From Stenotrophomonas maltophilia (GTDB taxonomy: Bacteria; Pseudomonadota; Gammaproteobacteria; Xanthomonadales; Xanthomonadaceae): a stretch of 60,016 bases of DNA. Location: assembly GCF_004920835.1 (NCBI RefSeq), contig NZ_QFHO01000028.1:1-60016 (forward strand), written 5' to 3'. The notes beneath the pieces are model-generated. The model was not told where the DNA came from, made no database searches, and saw only the letters and a program-made list of their open reading frames with translations. This document shows positions 43,001 to 52,637 of the stretch, in pieces (within the stretch, counting starts at the first letter, position 1; every line of letters begins with the position of its first letter). Position numbers and translations under genes: made by a program.

Positions 43001-43915
43001 ATCCAGCGCCAGCGGGGCGATTGCCGAGCTCGCCAGTGCCGGTGACAACAGCGCCAGATCCAGCTCGTCGCTGCGCACGCTGGCGCTCCAGCTCGGATCG
43101 GTGCGGCCATCGAACACCAGCATCGCGTGCAGCGGCTTAGGCGCACGCCCGGCCACCGCCACCTCCATGTGCGACAGGTCACCGCGCGCGACCAGGCCCA
43201 GGGTAGCGGCGGTGCGGCCACGTGGCGCCGGCAGCACCGCAGTGACGGTCACATCGGTGTCGTAGTCCTTGGCCGGGATGTAGCGGCCCTGGGCAGTGAA
43301 ATTGCCCATGTCGCTGTCCACTACCAGCTTGTGTGCCTGGAACTCGCCATTGGCGATCTCGATGCCGCCGCGCACGCGGCTGATGTCGATCACCGGCTCG
43401 TTGGCCTGGCTGATGCGGAAACCGTCGATGGCGATGGCATCGGCCTGGATCGCCAGCGGCATTTCGATCTGCGGCAGCGAATCGGGCCACGACGGCAGCT
43501 TGAACGGCTCGTCGCTCTTGGCCAGGTTCAACGTCGCGTTGGTCAGTTCCAGCTTGTCCAGCAGCAGCTTGCGGCCCAGCAGCGGGCGCAGGTCCGGCTC
43601 CAGGTGTGCACGCTCGGCATGGAAATGGATGTCGTCGTAGCGGAAGTCGACGTTGTACAGGGTCAGCGGGCCGGCCACCGGACCGTCCACTTTGTCCCAG
43701 GTGAAGCTGGCACCCACCGGCAGGCGCGCCACCACCTGCGCCAGCAGCACATCGCGGCCGGCCACGGTCTGCAGCAGCCAGTAAACGGCCAGCAGGGCGA
43801 CCAGCACCAGGCCGACCACGCCCGCGCCGGACCATGCCCAGAAGCGGCGACGACGGTAGAAGCGCACGCGGCGCGGCGGCGTGTTCGGCGACGGAGTCGG
43901 TGCGGGCGTGCTCAC
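40052..43915 (-). CDS. tamB: Translocation and assembly module subunit TamB
   Basis: 1287 residues. One N-terminal inner-membrane anchor (RFWAWSGAGVVGLVLVALLAVYWLL) is followed by a very long, beta-rich periplasmic body of repeated strands (AsmA/TamB-like groove) and the C-terminal DUF490 domain (DPRINIRAERRIGDVTAGIDVTGRAQQPRADVWSEP, SQSEALGYLVLGRS). TamB spans the periplasm and works with TamA; it is known for roles in autotransporter assembly and phospholipid transport to the outer membrane. GTG start at 43915 overlaps the tamA stop (GTGA), showing translational coupling. A SMAG pair follows. Confidence 0.95.
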   Translation of the reverse strand: MSTPAPTPSPNTPPRRVRFYRRRRFWAWSGAGVVGLVLVALLAVYWLLQTVAGRDVLLAQVVARLPVGASFTWDKVDGPVAGPLTLYNVDFRYDDIHFHAERAHLEPDLRPLLGRKLLLDKLELTNATLNLAKSDEPFKLPSWPDSLPQIEMPLAIQADAIAIDGFRISQANEPVIDISRVRGGIEIANGEFQAHKLVVDSDMGNFTAQGRYIPAKDYDTDVTVTAVLPAPRGRTAATLGLVARGDLSHMEVAVAGRAPKPLHAMLVFDGRTDPSWSASVRSDELDLALLSPALASSAIAPLALDFTAAGKGGNANLRGKVKQGDQELELAPSVVSLQDQVLKVSPLLVKGFGGEARLEGTADFSQEDQQKLNFSVVAHDLTYVPAADPNTAGSAPVPVTLKEARFGLAGTLKAWAAIGRADVQREKQKAQLRFDVRGNDQAAEIRELQAQTPGGQLQVEGKVAWAPQLDWDAKATLKDFDPGYFAPGWDGRLSGNLASKGRQLPAPANAPPGTAGTLEATVDLPSLKGILRQRNLDAQGKFALQGEQGQGDLKLSLGSSRVTASGKVGDRLDIDARFEPLQLSDLLPGADGGLRGQVQVKGPRDAPDITADLVGNNLNWDGYGAESVSIKGRLPWRGDSGTLAIQGQQVNAGMLLERLNIDAQGSVSNLRLAAQTRNELGAVELQGSVRQQGAQWRGELASLRIAPVKGDAWSLRAPAAFAINGSTYTLGEACLAAASSGALCAQANWPREGLVVRSDALPLALVQPWLPPQSGRRIYLRGDVSLDAQIRPRGNAWEGHVEVRSKEGGVRLGENRNTAGDTTRGELVRYDQFSLKLDMTPASIKGYLGMGFQGNGFVDAKMQTGWEASAPLNGELYLNMSRLYWLELFSPDIVRPTGLIEGHVSLRGTRGQPSLGGDAQLSNFKGEFPALGLTFDQGKGSFVAQPDGSAKITAQANSGQGTLYVDGGLSWFGDAQPLQLKIHGDNVLLSNTSELRIVANPNLDFTLAKAAMELRGTVHVPEADIDLERLDRGTSVSEDVVVLDPADPEESRTSPLDMDLTVSLGDKVKMTGFGLKGALTGKMQVWAKPGREMTANGGLEVSGRYKAYGQDLTITRGNLTWNYNAVSDPRINIRAERRIGDVTAGIDVTGRAQQPRADVWSEPAMSQSEALGYLVLGRSLTGASSDQTQQVNAASAALSAGSGLLASQLGAKLGLDDAGVSQSRALGGSVIGVGKYISPKLYVGYGVSLVGAGSVITLKYLLRRGFDVEVESSTVENRGSINWRREK

Positions 43916-45696
43916 AGGTCCGCTCCGATGTTCAGGTACAGCTGGAACTGCGAATCCGGGTTGTTCAGGCCATGCGCGATATCCACGCGCACCGGCCCCA
44001 CCGGCGACTTCCAGCGCACGCCGAAGCCAACGCCGGTATGCAGGTCAATGGTGTTGTCGAACGCGCTGCCGGTGTCAACGAACACCGCCGCGCCCCACGG
44101 ACCGCCATTGAAGTAGTGCTCGTACTCGGCCGAACCGATCACCAGGTTCTTGGCACCCAGCGCGTACTTGTCCGGCGCCGGGGTCCGCGGGCCGACCTCG
44201 CGATAGGCGTAGCCGCGGATGCTGCGGTCGCCACCGGCGAAGTAGCGCAGGCTGGGCGGCATCGCCACCAGATCGCTGGTCCAGGTGGTGCCGCCTTCGC
44301 CGCGCAGGATCAGGCGGTTGCTTTCACCCACCGGGATGTACCAGCGCAGCACGGCGTTGGCCTGCACGAAGCTGGTGTCCGAACCCACGCCTTCAATGCC
44401 GGTACGCATCGTCGCGGTGCCGCTGATGCCCTTGCGCGGGAACATCTCGTCGTCGACGTTGACGTAGTCGGCCACCAGCTGCGGGTAGACCAGCGTCGAG
44501 GTGTTGTAGACCGCGTCGGTGAACTCGGTACCCGAGGCATAGCGCCAGCGCTCACGCAGCGCGTTGATCGAGGCGATCGCGGTCCAGTGCTCGTTGATCT
44601 CGCCGCTGCGGCTGGCGATCAGCTTGAAGTTGCGCAGGTCGATGTAATCGGTCTGCTCGTCGTAGGCACTGGCGGCGAAGGTGTACCAGCCATCAAGCCA
44701 CTTGAAGGCGGGAATACGGTAGCTGGTGACCAGGCTCTTGCGCCTCTGTGCATAGTCCAGCTGCGTGTTCATCTTGTGGCCGCGGTTGTTCAGCCACCGC
44801 CGCTCAATGCCACCGCGCACACCCGGGCCACTCTCGCTGCCGTAGCTCAGGCCGGCGGTGTAAATGGTGCGCTTGGCGCGGGTGAGCTTCACGTCCACCG
44901 GCACTTCGCCGTTCTCATCGGCCTGGTCCGGCCGCGGCTGGATGTCGATCACGCTGAAGTAATCCAGCTTGGTCAGCGACTCGCGCAGCCGGTCCAGCTT
45001 GCCCTCGTGGAAGTAGCTGCCCTGGTCCCAGTACACCAGCGGGTCGAACAGCTTGTCGACGAAGTAGTCCTGCTCGAAACGCACCGGGCCCATGTTGTAG
45101 CGGCGGCCGCTGTCCCAGGTCAGGTCGATGTCGGCAGCGTTGTCGGCGCGGGTGATCTGCACCTGGCGCTGGGTGTAGTCGGCGTCGAAGTAACCGCGCT
45201 CGGCCAGGCGGCGGGTGACGGTGATCTTGCTGGCCTCGTACTGGGTATGCACGAAGCGCTGGCCCTTGCGCGGCTTGAACTTGGCCAGGTCGTCCTGCAG
45301 GTACTGGTCGTACATCGCCGGGCCGGTGATGTCGATGTGCTCGCGGCGCACGGTCACCGGGGTGCCCTTGTCGACGTGGATCAGCACGCGCACGTGCTCG
45401 TCCTCGCGCGGCGCCTCGACCTTGATCACCGGGTTGTAGTACCCGAACGGCTCCAGCGCCTGGCGGGTCTGCCGCTCGGCCTGGGACAGCAGGTACTCCA
45501 GGCGCGATTCGCCCTGTTCCTTGCCGATCGTGTCGTACAGCGACAGCGATTCCTGGATGTTCTCGATGATTGCGGCGTCGTCGCCCTTGTCCAATCCCTT
45601 GATGTCCACCTTGTCGATGGTGCCGCGCGCATGGGCCACGGAGGTGGCGGCCAGCGTCAGGACCATCAGCGGCAGGGCGTATTTCTTTGGCTGCAT
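43912..45696 (-). CDS. tamA: Translocation and assembly module subunit TamA (Omp85 family)
   Basis: 594 residues from ATG 45696. A signal peptide (KYALPLMVLTLAATSVAHA) precedes three POTRA repeats (GTIDKVDIKGL; TVRREHIDITGPAMYDQYLQDDLAKFKPRKGQRF; PVRFEQDYFVDKLFDPLVYWDQGSYFHEGKLDRLRESL) and a 16-stranded Omp85 barrel. The barrel carries the lid-loop motif GGDRSIRGYAYREVGP (the R-G-Y/F tip conserved in Omp85) and ends SQFQLYLNIGADL. It forms the outer-membrane half of the TAM complex. Starts at 45708 or 45741 are possible; none has a good ribosome site. The 268-bp gap upstream (45697-45964) to glyS holds a SMAG pair and the promoter. Confidence 0.94.
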   Translation of the reverse strand: MQPKKYALPLMVLTLAATSVAHARGTIDKVDIKGLDKGDDAAIIENIQESLSLYDTIGKEQGESRLEYLLSQAERQTRQALEPFGYYNPVIKVEAPREDEHVRVLIHVDKGTPVTVRREHIDITGPAMYDQYLQDDLAKFKPRKGQRFVHTQYEASKITVTRRLAERGYFDADYTQRQVQITRADNAADIDLTWDSGRRYNMGPVRFEQDYFVDKLFDPLVYWDQGSYFHEGKLDRLRESLTKLDYFSVIDIQPRPDQADENGEVPVDVKLTRAKRTIYTAGLSYGSESGPGVRGGIERRWLNNRGHKMNTQLDYAQRRKSLVTSYRIPAFKWLDGWYTFAASAYDEQTDYIDLRNFKLIASRSGEINEHWTAIASINALRERWRYASGTEFTDAVYNTSTLVYPQLVADYVNVDDEMFPRKGISGTATMRTGIEGVGSDTSFVQANAVLRWYIPVGESNRLILRGEGGTTWTSDLVAMPPSLRYFAGGDRSIRGYAYREVGPRTPAPDKYALGAKNLVIGSAEYEHYFNGGPWGAAVFVDTGSAFDNTIDLHTGVGFGVRWKSPVGPVRVDIAHGLNNPDSQFQLYLNIGADL

Positions 45697-45876
45697 GCGG
45701 CACAGCATACCGACCGGAGGTGACGATGCGAAATGCATCACGTCATTGGGGATCGGTTGTTAAGTGGCGGTCAAAATACGCGCCTTTGTGGCGATCATCG
45801 CAATTGAAGGCGAGGATGCCGGCATCGTGCGCGATGCCGGCAATGACCCCGATGGACATCCGCCGGCGATGTTCCA

Positions 45877-45953
45877 GCAGTGCCGGCCGCTGGCCGGCAA
45901 CCCACACATCGATTCGAAACGCGGTGGCAACGCCGGCCAGCGGCCGGCACTAC
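45877..45953. repeat. SMAG palindrome pair
   Basis: GCAGTGCCGGCCGCTGGCCG (head degraded to GCAG) and an inverted copy ending CACTAC at 45953, 11 bp from the glyS stop codon. Confidence 0.85.
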
Positions 45954-45964
45954 CGATACGGGCG

Positions 45965-48040
45965 TCAGCTCGACAGATGCTCGATCGCCGCGACCTTGCC
46001 CAGGCGCTCGCCCAGCATCGTCAGCAGCGCCAGGCGGTTGCCACGCAGGGCCGGATCTTCCGCATTGACCATCACGCCATCGAAGAAGGCATCGACCTGC
46101 GGGCGCAGGCGCGCCAGGCGCGCCAGCACGGCCACGTAGTCCTTCTGCTGCAGGCTGGTGCCGGTGTCGTCGATGGCCGCGGTGACCGCTTCGGCCAGCG
46201 CGCGCTCGGCGTCTTCCTGCAGCAGCGCCGGGTCGATCTGGCCCGGGATGTCGCCTTCTGCCTTGCGCAGGATGTTGCGGATGCGCTTGTTGGCCGCAGC
46301 CAGCGCCTCGGCTTCCGGCAGCGCGGCGAAGGTGCCGATCGCATCCAGTCGGCGGTCGAAGTCGTACAGCGAGGCCGGCTTCAGCTCGGCTACGGCGTTG
46401 AAGTGCGTGGCCGGCACGCCCTTGTCAGCGTAGTAGCCCTTCAGGCGGTCGAGGATGAAGTCGTACAGTTCGCCAACGTCGGCCTGCACGTTGCGCGCAG
46501 CCAGGCCGGCGTTGGCACTGGCCAGCAGCGCGCGCAGGTCCAGCTCGAAACCGCTTTCGATGATGGTACGGGCCAGGCCCAGCGCGTTGCGGCGCAGGGC
46601 GAACGGGTCCTTGTTGCCGGTCGGCTTCAGACCCGCGGCGAAACCACCGGCCAGCGTGTCCACGCGTTCAGCAATGGCCAGCACCTTGCCCAGCGGCGAC
46701 AGTGCGATGTCATCGCCACCGAAGCGCGGCTGGTAGGCCTCGTCGATGGCCAGCGCCACATCCTCCGCTTCGCCACCGGCCACGGCGTAGTGGCGGCCGG
46801 CGATGCCCTGCAGTTCCGGGAACTCGTTGACCATGCGCGACTGCAGGTCGTTCTTGGCCAGCTCGGCGGCACGCCGGGCCTGTGCGGCGTCGGCGCCGAC
46901 CTGCGGTGCGATCACCTCGGCCAGGGCCGCCACGCGCGCCACCTTGTCGGCCACGCTGCCCAGCTTGGCCTGGTAGGTCACTGTCTTCAGGCCGTCACCC
47001 ATCGACACCAGGCCCTGCTTCAGGTCCTCGTCGAAGAAGAACTTGGCATCGGCGAAGCGCGGGCGGATCACGCGCTCGTAGCCCTTGGCCACTTCAGCCA
47101 CGTCCTTCGATTCGATGTTGGCGATGCCGATGAACTTCTCGGTCAGCGTGCCACTGTCATCCAGCACCGGGAAGAACTTCTGGTTGATCTCCATCGTTTC
47201 GATCAGCGCTTCCTGCGGTACCGCCAGGAACGCACGCTCGAAGCTGCACAGCACCGCCGACGGCCACTCGACCAGGTTCACCACCTGCTCCAGGTTGTCT
47301 TCGGTGATGCGCGCACTGCCACCGGCCTTGGCCGCGGCGGCCTCGACCTCGGCGACGATGCGCGCGCGGCGCTCACTCGGGTCGACCAGCACGAAGGCGG
47401 CGCGCAGGGCTTCAACATAGTCCTGCGGCTGTGCCAGCGACACCGCCTGGTCGTGGTGGAAGCGATGGCCACGGCTGACGCGGCCGGCCTGCAGGCCGAA
47501 CAGCTCGGCTTCAACCACGTTGGCACCGTGCAGCAGCACCAGCCAGTGGGCCGGGCGCGCGAAGCCCCAGGCGTGATCGCCCCAGCGCATCGGCTTGGGA
47601 ATCGGCATCGCCGCAATTGCCTCGCGCAGGATCTCCGGCAGCAGGCTGGCGGTGCTCGCGCCCGGCGTCACCGCGCGGTGCACGAAACGCTCACCCTTGT
47701 TGTCGGTGGTCTTCTCCAGCGCAGTCCAGTCGATCCCGGCCTTGGCGGCGAAGCCCTGCAGGGCCTTGGTCGGCTGGCCTTCGGCGTCCAGCGCGATGTT
47801 CAGGTACGGGCCCAGCACTTCGCTGTGCTGTTCCGGCTGCTCCAGGCCGACGCCCGGCAGCAGCACGGCCAGGCGGCGCGGGGTCGACAGCGGGCGTGCA
47901 TCGCCCAGTTCCAGCGCGACGCCGCGCTTGCGCAGGCCGTCGACAACGCCATCGAAGAAGGCCTGGGCCAGGCCCGGCAGCGCCTTGACCGGTAGCTCTT
48001 CGGTGCCCAGTTCGATCAGCAGGGGGGACAATTGGCTCAT
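45965..48040 (-). CDS. glyS: Glycyl-tRNA synthetase beta subunit
   Basis: 691 residues. It starts [21 protein letters not shown], with [47 protein letters not shown] and [40 protein letters not shown], all typical of bacterial GlyS. The C-terminal DALR anticodon-binding region ([33 protein letters not shown]) is intact. It pairs with GlyQ as an alpha2beta2 enzyme charging tRNA-Gly. glyQ lies 71 bp upstream on the same strand. Confidence 0.97.
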   Translation of the reverse strand: MSQLSPLLIELGTEELPVKALPGLAQAFFDGVVDGLRKRGVALELGDARPLSTPRRLAVLLPGVGLEQPEQHSEVLGPYLNIALDAEGQPTKALQGFAAKAGIDWTALEKTTDNKGERFVHRAVTPGASTASLLPEILREAIAAMPIPKPMRWGDHAWGFARPAHWLVLLHGANVVEAELFGLQAGRVSRGHRFHHDQAVSLAQPQDYVEALRAAFVLVDPSERRARIVAEVEAAAAKAGGSARITEDNLEQVVNLVEWPSAVLCSFERAFLAVPQEALIETMEINQKFFPVLDDSGTLTEKFIGIANIESKDVAEVAKGYERVIRPRFADAKFFFDEDLKQGLVSMGDGLKTVTYQAKLGSVADKVARVAALAEVIAPQVGADAAQARRAAELAKNDLQSRMVNEFPELQGIAGRHYAVAGGEAEDVALAIDEAYQPRFGGDDIALSPLGKVLAIAERVDTLAGGFAAGLKPTGNKDPFALRRNALGLARTIIESGFELDLRALLASANAGLAARNVQADVGELYDFILDRLKGYYADKGVPATHFNAVAELKPASLYDFDRRLDAIGTFAALPEAEALAAANKRIRNILRKAEGDIPGQIDPALLQEDAERALAEAVTAAIDDTGTSLQQKDYVAVLARLARLRPQVDAFFDGVMVNAEDPALRGNRLALLTMLGERLGKVAAIEHLSS

Positions 48041-48111
48041 CGTTTCAATCCTGTGGTGGGGGCGCAGCGCGCGACGCGTCCGGCGCCCCGGAGTAAGGGG
48101 GAGAGCGGCCG

Positions 48112-49023
48112 TCAGGCCTTCTTCGCGCCCGGGAAGCCCAGCTTCTCGCGCTGCTCGTAGTACGCCTTGGCCACCGCCTGGGCCAGCGCGCGCACGCGCA
48201 GGATGTAGCGCTGGCGCTCGGTCACGCTGATCGCGCGGCGTGCATCGAGCAGGTTGAAGGTATGGCTGGCCTTCATCACCTGTTCGTAGGCCGGCAGCGG
48301 CAGGTTCACTTCCACCAGCTTCTGCGCTTCACGCTCGCAGGCATCGAAGCGGTGGAACATTTCTTCCACGTCGGCGTATTCGAAGTTGTAGGTGCTCTGC
48401 TCAACTTCGTTCTGGTGGTACACATCGCCGTAGGTCACCGGCTGGCCGTCCGGACCGTAGGTCCACACCAGGTCGTAGACGTTGTCGCAGTTCTGCAGGT
48501 ACATGCACAGGCGTTCGAGACCATAGGTGATCTCGCCCAGCACCGGGCGGCACTCCAGGCCACCGGCCTGCTGGAAGTAGGTGAACTGGGTCACTTCCAT
48601 GCCGTTGAGCCAGACTTCCCAGCCCAGGCCCCAGGCGCCCAGCGTCGGCGATTCCCAGTTGTCCTCGACGAAGCGCAGGTCGTGCACCAGCGGATCGATG
48701 CCCAGCGCCTTCAGCGAATCCAGGTACAGCTGCTGGATGTTGTCCGGCGCCGGCTTCATCGCCACCTGGTACTGGTAATAGCGCTGCAGGCGGTTCGGGT
48801 TCTCGCCGTAGCGGCCGTCGGTCGGGCGGCGCGAGGGCTGCACGTAGGCCGCGTTCCAGCTTTCCGGACCGATCGCACGCAGGAAGGTGGCCGGGTGGAA
48901 GGTACCGGCGCCCACCTCCAGGTCGAGCGGCTGGATGAGCACGCAGCCCTGCTGGGCCCAGAACTGGTTCAGGGTCTGGATCAGGCCCTGGAAAGTGATC
49001 GGAACGGTCGGGGTCGCGGACAT
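48112..49023 (-). CDS. glyQ: Glycyl-tRNA synthetase alpha subunit
   Basis: 303 residues of the class II catalytic subunit: [45 protein letters not shown], then [31 protein letters not shown] (motif 2 region) and [24 protein letters not shown] (motif 3, with the ATP-binding Arg). It makes glycyl-adenylate and, with GlyS, glycyl-tRNA. ATG at 49023. Divergent from the GspE-type gene, with 83 bp between the starts. Confidence 0.97.
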   Translation of the reverse strand: MSATPTVPITFQGLIQTLNQFWAQQGCVLIQPLDLEVGAGTFHPATFLRAIGPESWNAAYVQPSRRPTDGRYGENPNRLQRYYQYQVAMKPAPDNIQQLYLDSLKALGIDPLVHDLRFVEDNWESPTLGAWGLGWEVWLNGMEVTQFTYFQQAGGLECRPVLGEITYGLERLCMYLQNCDNVYDLVWTYGPDGQPVTYGDVYHQNEVEQSTYNFEYADVEEMFHRFDACEREAQKLVEVNLPLPAYEQVMKASHTFNLLDARRAISVTERQRYILRVRALAQAVAKAYYEQREKLGFPGAKKA

Positions 49024-49106
49024 GCGTACGAGTCTTGGCCGGCAAGGGGGTGCGCTAGTATAACGGCCGACCTGCGGGGCATTCCGTACCCGGGAGGAGC
49101 AGGCAG

Positions 49107-50942
49107 ATGGAACATCGGCTGCCGGTGGGCACGCCCGGCGAGGCTGGCGGCGTACCGCTGCCGTGGGGTCGCCTGCAGTTCGAACAGGTGGGCGCGGCCC
49201 TGATCGCCGATGGCCTGGTGGCCGAGCAGGACCGGGAACGCATGCGGTTTTCCGCACAGGGCGCGCGCAATGCCAGCGAAGTGCACCCGCTGGTGCTGCT
49301 GTCCAACCTCAAGCTGGCGGCCAGTGGCGGCGGCGAGCTGACCCTGGAGCGCCTCACCGAGTGGCTGGCGCGGCGCACCAGCAGCCGCTACCTGCGTATC
49401 GATCCGACCCGGGTCGACGTTGCCGCCGTCACCGCACTGGTCTCCCACGCCTACGCCCGCCGCCACCGCTTCCTGCCGCTGGCGGTGGATGCCGAGCGCG
49501 TACTGGTGGCCACCAGCGAGCCGCTGGTGCAGGAATGGCGCCGTGACCTGCAGCACCTGACCCGGCGCCGGATCGAGCTGGCGGTAGTCAATCCGCTGGA
49601 CCTGCACCGCTACACCATGGAGTTCTACGGGGTGACCCGCTCGGTGCGCGGGGCCCGTGGCGACGTGCGCGGCGAGGCCAACACCACCCTGCCCAGCTTC
49701 GAGCAGCTGGTCGAGTTGGGCCGCACCGGCGACGTCAACGCCGACGACCAGCACATCGTGCATATCGTCGACTGGCTGCTGCAGTACGCCTACGAGCAGC
49801 GCGCGTCGGACATCCACCTGGAGCCGCGCCGCGAGATGGGGCGCATGCGCTTCCGCATCGACGGCGTGCTGCACAAGGTGTTCGAGGTGCCGCCGGCGGT
49901 GATGACCGCCGTGGTCAGCCGCATCAAGGTGCTTGGCCGCATGGATCTGGCCGAACGCCGGCGCCCGCAGGATGGTCGCATCAAGACCCGTTCGCCCGGC
50001 GGCCGCGAGGTCGAGATGCGCCTGTCGACCATGCCCACCGCCTTCGGCGAGAAGTGCGTGATGCGCATCTTCGACCCCGATGCCGCCTTCAAGAGCATCG
50101 ACCAGCTCGGTTTCAGCCCGCAGGAGGCCGCTGGCTGGAATGCGCTGGTGGAGCGTCCGCACGGCATCGTGCTGGTCACCGGCCCGACCGGCTCGGGCAA
50201 GACCACCACCCTGTATTCGACGCTGAAGCGCCTGGCCACGCCGGACGTGAACGTGTGCACGGTGGAGGACCCGATCGAGATGATCGCGCCCGAGTTCAAC
50301 CAGATGCAGGTGCAGACCAACATCGACCTGGACTTCGCCAGCGGCGTGCGCACCCTGCTGCGGCAGGACCCGGACATCATCATGATCGGTGAGATCCGCG
50401 ATCTGGAAACCGCGCAGATGGCGGTGCAGGCTTCGTTGACCGGCCACCTGGTGCTGTCCACCCTGCACACCAACGACGCGCCCTCGGCGGTCACCCGCCT
50501 GCTCGACCTGGGCGTGCCGCACTACCTGCTGGCCAGCACCCTCAACGGCATCCTTGCCCAGCGCCTGGTACGCACGCTGTGCCCGCACTGCAAGCAGCCA
50601 CACAGTCTCGGCGCGGCCGATTGGGCGGTTCTGGCTGATAGCCATGCTGCATATCCAGATGCCGCCACGCCCTGTCGGCCGGTCGGTTGCCTGGAGTGCC
50701 GGCGCACCGGATTCCTGGGCCGCATCGGCCTGTATGAGTTGCTGCCATTGGGCTCGCGGCTGCGCGGGCAGATCCGCGCCGACATGGATCTGGCCGGTTT
50801 CACCCGCGCCGCGCGGGCTGAAGGGCTGCGAACCCTGCGCCAGGCCGGGCTTGAAAAGGTGGCGCAGGGGCTGACTACAATCGAGGAAGTCCTGTCAGTC
50901 CTGCCGCCCCCGGATGAACCCAGCCCCATTCCTGATCCTTGA
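49107..50942 (+). CDS. GspE/PilB-family secretion ATPase (orphan)
   Basis: 611 residues. The N-terminal MshEN-like region (about 1-170) is followed by the N2 domain ([44 protein letters not shown]). The ATPase core has Walker A GPTGSGKT (G359-T366), Asp box TVEDPIE, Walker [14 protein letters not shown] and His box [14 protein letters not shown]. The zinc-binding tetracysteine is C492-x2-C495 and C528-x2-C531. Such ATPases power type II secretion or type IV pilus extension. No other secretion or pilus genes are adjacent, so its machine is not known. A GGGAGGAGC site precedes the start. It overlaps the next gene by 29 bp. Confidence 0.92.
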   Translation: MEHRLPVGTPGEAGGVPLPWGRLQFEQVGAALIADGLVAEQDRERMRFSAQGARNASEVHPLVLLSNLKLAASGGGELTLERLTEWLARRTSSRYLRIDPTRVDVAAVTALVSHAYARRHRFLPLAVDAERVLVATSEPLVQEWRRDLQHLTRRRIELAVVNPLDLHRYTMEFYGVTRSVRGARGDVRGEANTTLPSFEQLVELGRTGDVNADDQHIVHIVDWLLQYAYEQRASDIHLEPRREMGRMRFRIDGVLHKVFEVPPAVMTAVVSRIKVLGRMDLAERRRPQDGRIKTRSPGGREVEMRLSTMPTAFGEKCVMRIFDPDAAFKSIDQLGFSPQEAAGWNALVERPHGIVLVTGPTGSGKTTTLYSTLKRLATPDVNVCTVEDPIEMIAPEFNQMQVQTNIDLDFASGVRTLLRQDPDIIMIGEIRDLETAQMAVQASLTGHLVLSTLHTNDAPSAVTRLLDLGVPHYLLASTLNGILAQRLVRTLCPHCKQPHSLGAADWAVLADSHAAYPDAATPCRPVGCLECRRTGFLGRIGLYELLPLGSRLRGQIRADMDLAGFTRAARAEGLRTLRQAGLEKVAQGLTTIEEVLSVLPPPDEPSPIPDP

Positions 50943-51660
50943 AACCGGCCGCCCGGTTCCGTCGCTGCGCCGCTACGGGCGCTTCCCGCACTGGATCCGC
51001 GTTGCCGCCGGGCTGGAGGATCACGAGACGGTGGTGGTCGATGTCGAACACGGTGGCGCCCTGCCCGACCCGCATGCCTTCGCCGGCGTGCTGGTGACCG
51101 GCTCGGCTGCCTTCGTCACCGACCATGCCGAATGGAGCGAACGCAGTGCGGCGTGGCTGCGCCAGACCGCCCACGACGACCTGCCGGTGTTCGGCATCTG
51201 CTACGGCCACCAGCTGCTGGCGCACGCGCTGGGTGGCGAGGTGGCCTACAACCCGGCCGGCCGTGAGTCCGGCACGATCGAGCTGGAACTGCAGCCGCAG
51301 GCCGCGCAGGACCCGTTGTTCCAGGGCCTGCCGCAGCATTTCGCCGCCCATGCCACTCACCTGCAGACGGTGCTGCGCGCGCCGGACGGTGCCGAGGTGC
51401 TGGCGCGCTCTCCTCTGGACGGCTGCCACGCCTTCCGCTGGGGGCGCCAGGCCTGGGGCGTGCAGTTCCATCCCGAGTTCGCCACCCACCACATGCGCGG
51501 CTACGTACGTGCCCGCGCCGACTGCATCGGCCGCCACGGCGGCTGCGCCCGCAGCATCGAGCGTGCGGTCAGTGCCGCGCCGCTGGCCCGCCAGCTGTTG
51601 CGCCGCTTCGTCCGCCAGGCGCGGCTGTCTTCAGCCCAGCCGGCGACAAAACAGGGATAA
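50914..51660 (+). CDS. Class I glutamine amidotransferase (GATase)-domain protein
   Basis: 248 residues with a triad-type amidotransferase: GVLVTGSAAFVTD, nucleophile Cys96 in VFGICYGHQLLAHALGG, and His186/Glu188 in GVQFHPEF. Stand-alone members of this type (GMP synthase-like, YfeJ group) include gamma-glutamyl hydrolases and unassigned amidotransferases. No synthase domain is present. The extended C-terminus (CARSIERAVSAAPLARQLLRRFVRQARL) is basic. The start lies 29 bp inside the end of the GspE-type gene, so the genes are co-transcribed, though no functional link is known. Confidence 0.9.
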   Translation: MNPAPFLILETGRPVPSLRRYGRFPHWIRVAAGLEDHETVVVDVEHGGALPDPHAFAGVLVTGSAAFVTDHAEWSERSAAWLRQTAHDDLPVFGICYGHQLLAHALGGEVAYNPAGRESGTIELELQPQAAQDPLFQGLPQHFAAHATHLQTVLRAPDGAEVLARSPLDGCHAFRWGRQAWGVQFHPEFATHHMRGYVRARADCIGRHGGCARSIERAVSAAPLARQLLRRFVRQARLSSAQPATKQG

Positions 51661-51705
51661 TCGGCGGCACGGGTGACTGCCCGGCCCCCTTTCTGTCCCT
51701 CCCGG

Positions 51706-52623
51706 ATGTCCATGAAAGAGATTCGCAAGCTGCCGGCCTCGGCGGGTGCTCAATGGTTGCTGGATACGTTCTCCCTGTACCGGCGTGCGCCGCTGCAGCT
51801 GGCCCGGATCGGCCTGACCTGGCTGCTGGTGAGCTGGGTGGTGACCCTGCTGTCGACGCTGATTCCCGGTGCCGCCGGCATGGCCGTGCAGCTGATGACC
51901 CTGGCCATTTCGCCGATCATGTTCGGCGGCATGCTGTATGCCGTGGGCGAGATCGACGAAGGCCGCCCGGGCCTGGCTTCGCACCTGCTGCAGCCGATCC
52001 GCGACCACCGCGTCAGCCACCTGCTGGTGCCGCTGGCGATCCAGGTGCTGGCGGTGCTGCTGCTGGGCGCGCTGCTGTTCATGATGATCGGCCGCGAGGG
52101 CTTCACCGCCTTCAGCGAGGTCATGACCAAGATGGAAGAGATCAGCCGTAGCGGCCAGCAGATCAAGCCGGATGACGCAGCCGCACTGGTCGCCAACCTG
52201 CCGGCCAAGCGCATCGCGCTGTGGATGCTGCTGGTGTTCCTGAGCGCGGTGGCGCTGTCGCTGGCGATGTTCACCCAGCCGGCGCTGGTGGTGTTCGACA
52301 AGCAGAGCGGCATGCATGCGCTGCGCCTGAGTCTGCAGGGCTGCATCGAGAACATCGGCGCGATGATCGTGTTCGCCGTACTCGGGCTGATCGCCGCGTT
52401 CTGCATGTACATCCTGTTCGTGATCGTGATCCAGATCGCGATGCTGATCGGTGGCCCGCTGGCGGCGGCCTTCATCGCCCAGCTGGTACTGACCACGGTA
52501 CTGATGCCGCTGTATGTCGGCGCGGTCTATGCCGCGTGGAAGCAGATGTTCGTGCACCGCGGCAGCCGCGCGGCCCCGCCGATTCCGAGCACGCCGACCT
52601 CGAGCGACGTGTTCCACGCCTGA
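51706..52623 (+). CDS. BPSS1780-family integral membrane protein
   Basis: About 305 residues. MKEIRKLPASAGAQWLLDTFSLYRRAPLQLARIGLTWLL is the typical opening of the family, a short cytoplasmic helix leading into the membrane. About six helices follow (LLVSWVVTLLSTLI, ISPIMFGGMLYAV, LAIQVLAVLLLGALLFMMI, IALWMLLVFLSAVALSLAMF, AMIVFAVLGLIAAFCMYILF and IGGPLAAAFIAQLVLTTVLMPLYVGAVYAAW). The function is unknown; related proteins are annotated only as membrane proteins. ATG 51706 and 51712 are both plausible. It lies 45 bp after the amidotransferase gene, probably the same transcript, and is convergent with tatC. Confidence 0.85.
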   Translation: MSMKEIRKLPASAGAQWLLDTFSLYRRAPLQLARIGLTWLLVSWVVTLLSTLIPGAAGMAVQLMTLAISPIMFGGMLYAVGEIDEGRPGLASHLLQPIRDHRVSHLLVPLAIQVLAVLLLGALLFMMIGREGFTAFSEVMTKMEEISRSGQQIKPDDAAALVANLPAKRIALWMLLVFLSAVALSLAMFTQPALVVFDKQSGMHALRLSLQGCIENIGAMIVFAVLGLIAAFCMYILFVIVIQIAMLIGGPLAAAFIAQLVLTTVLMPLYVGAVYAAWKQMFVHRGSRAAPPIPSTPTSSDVFHA

Positions 52624-52637
52624 CCGGCGCTACCGCA

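Noticed and set aside
39962..43045. 1027-codon plus-strand frame opposite tamB
   Set aside because: Antisense shadow of tamB with biased composition, no ribosome site and no recognisable domain; it starts inside a SMAG repeat.
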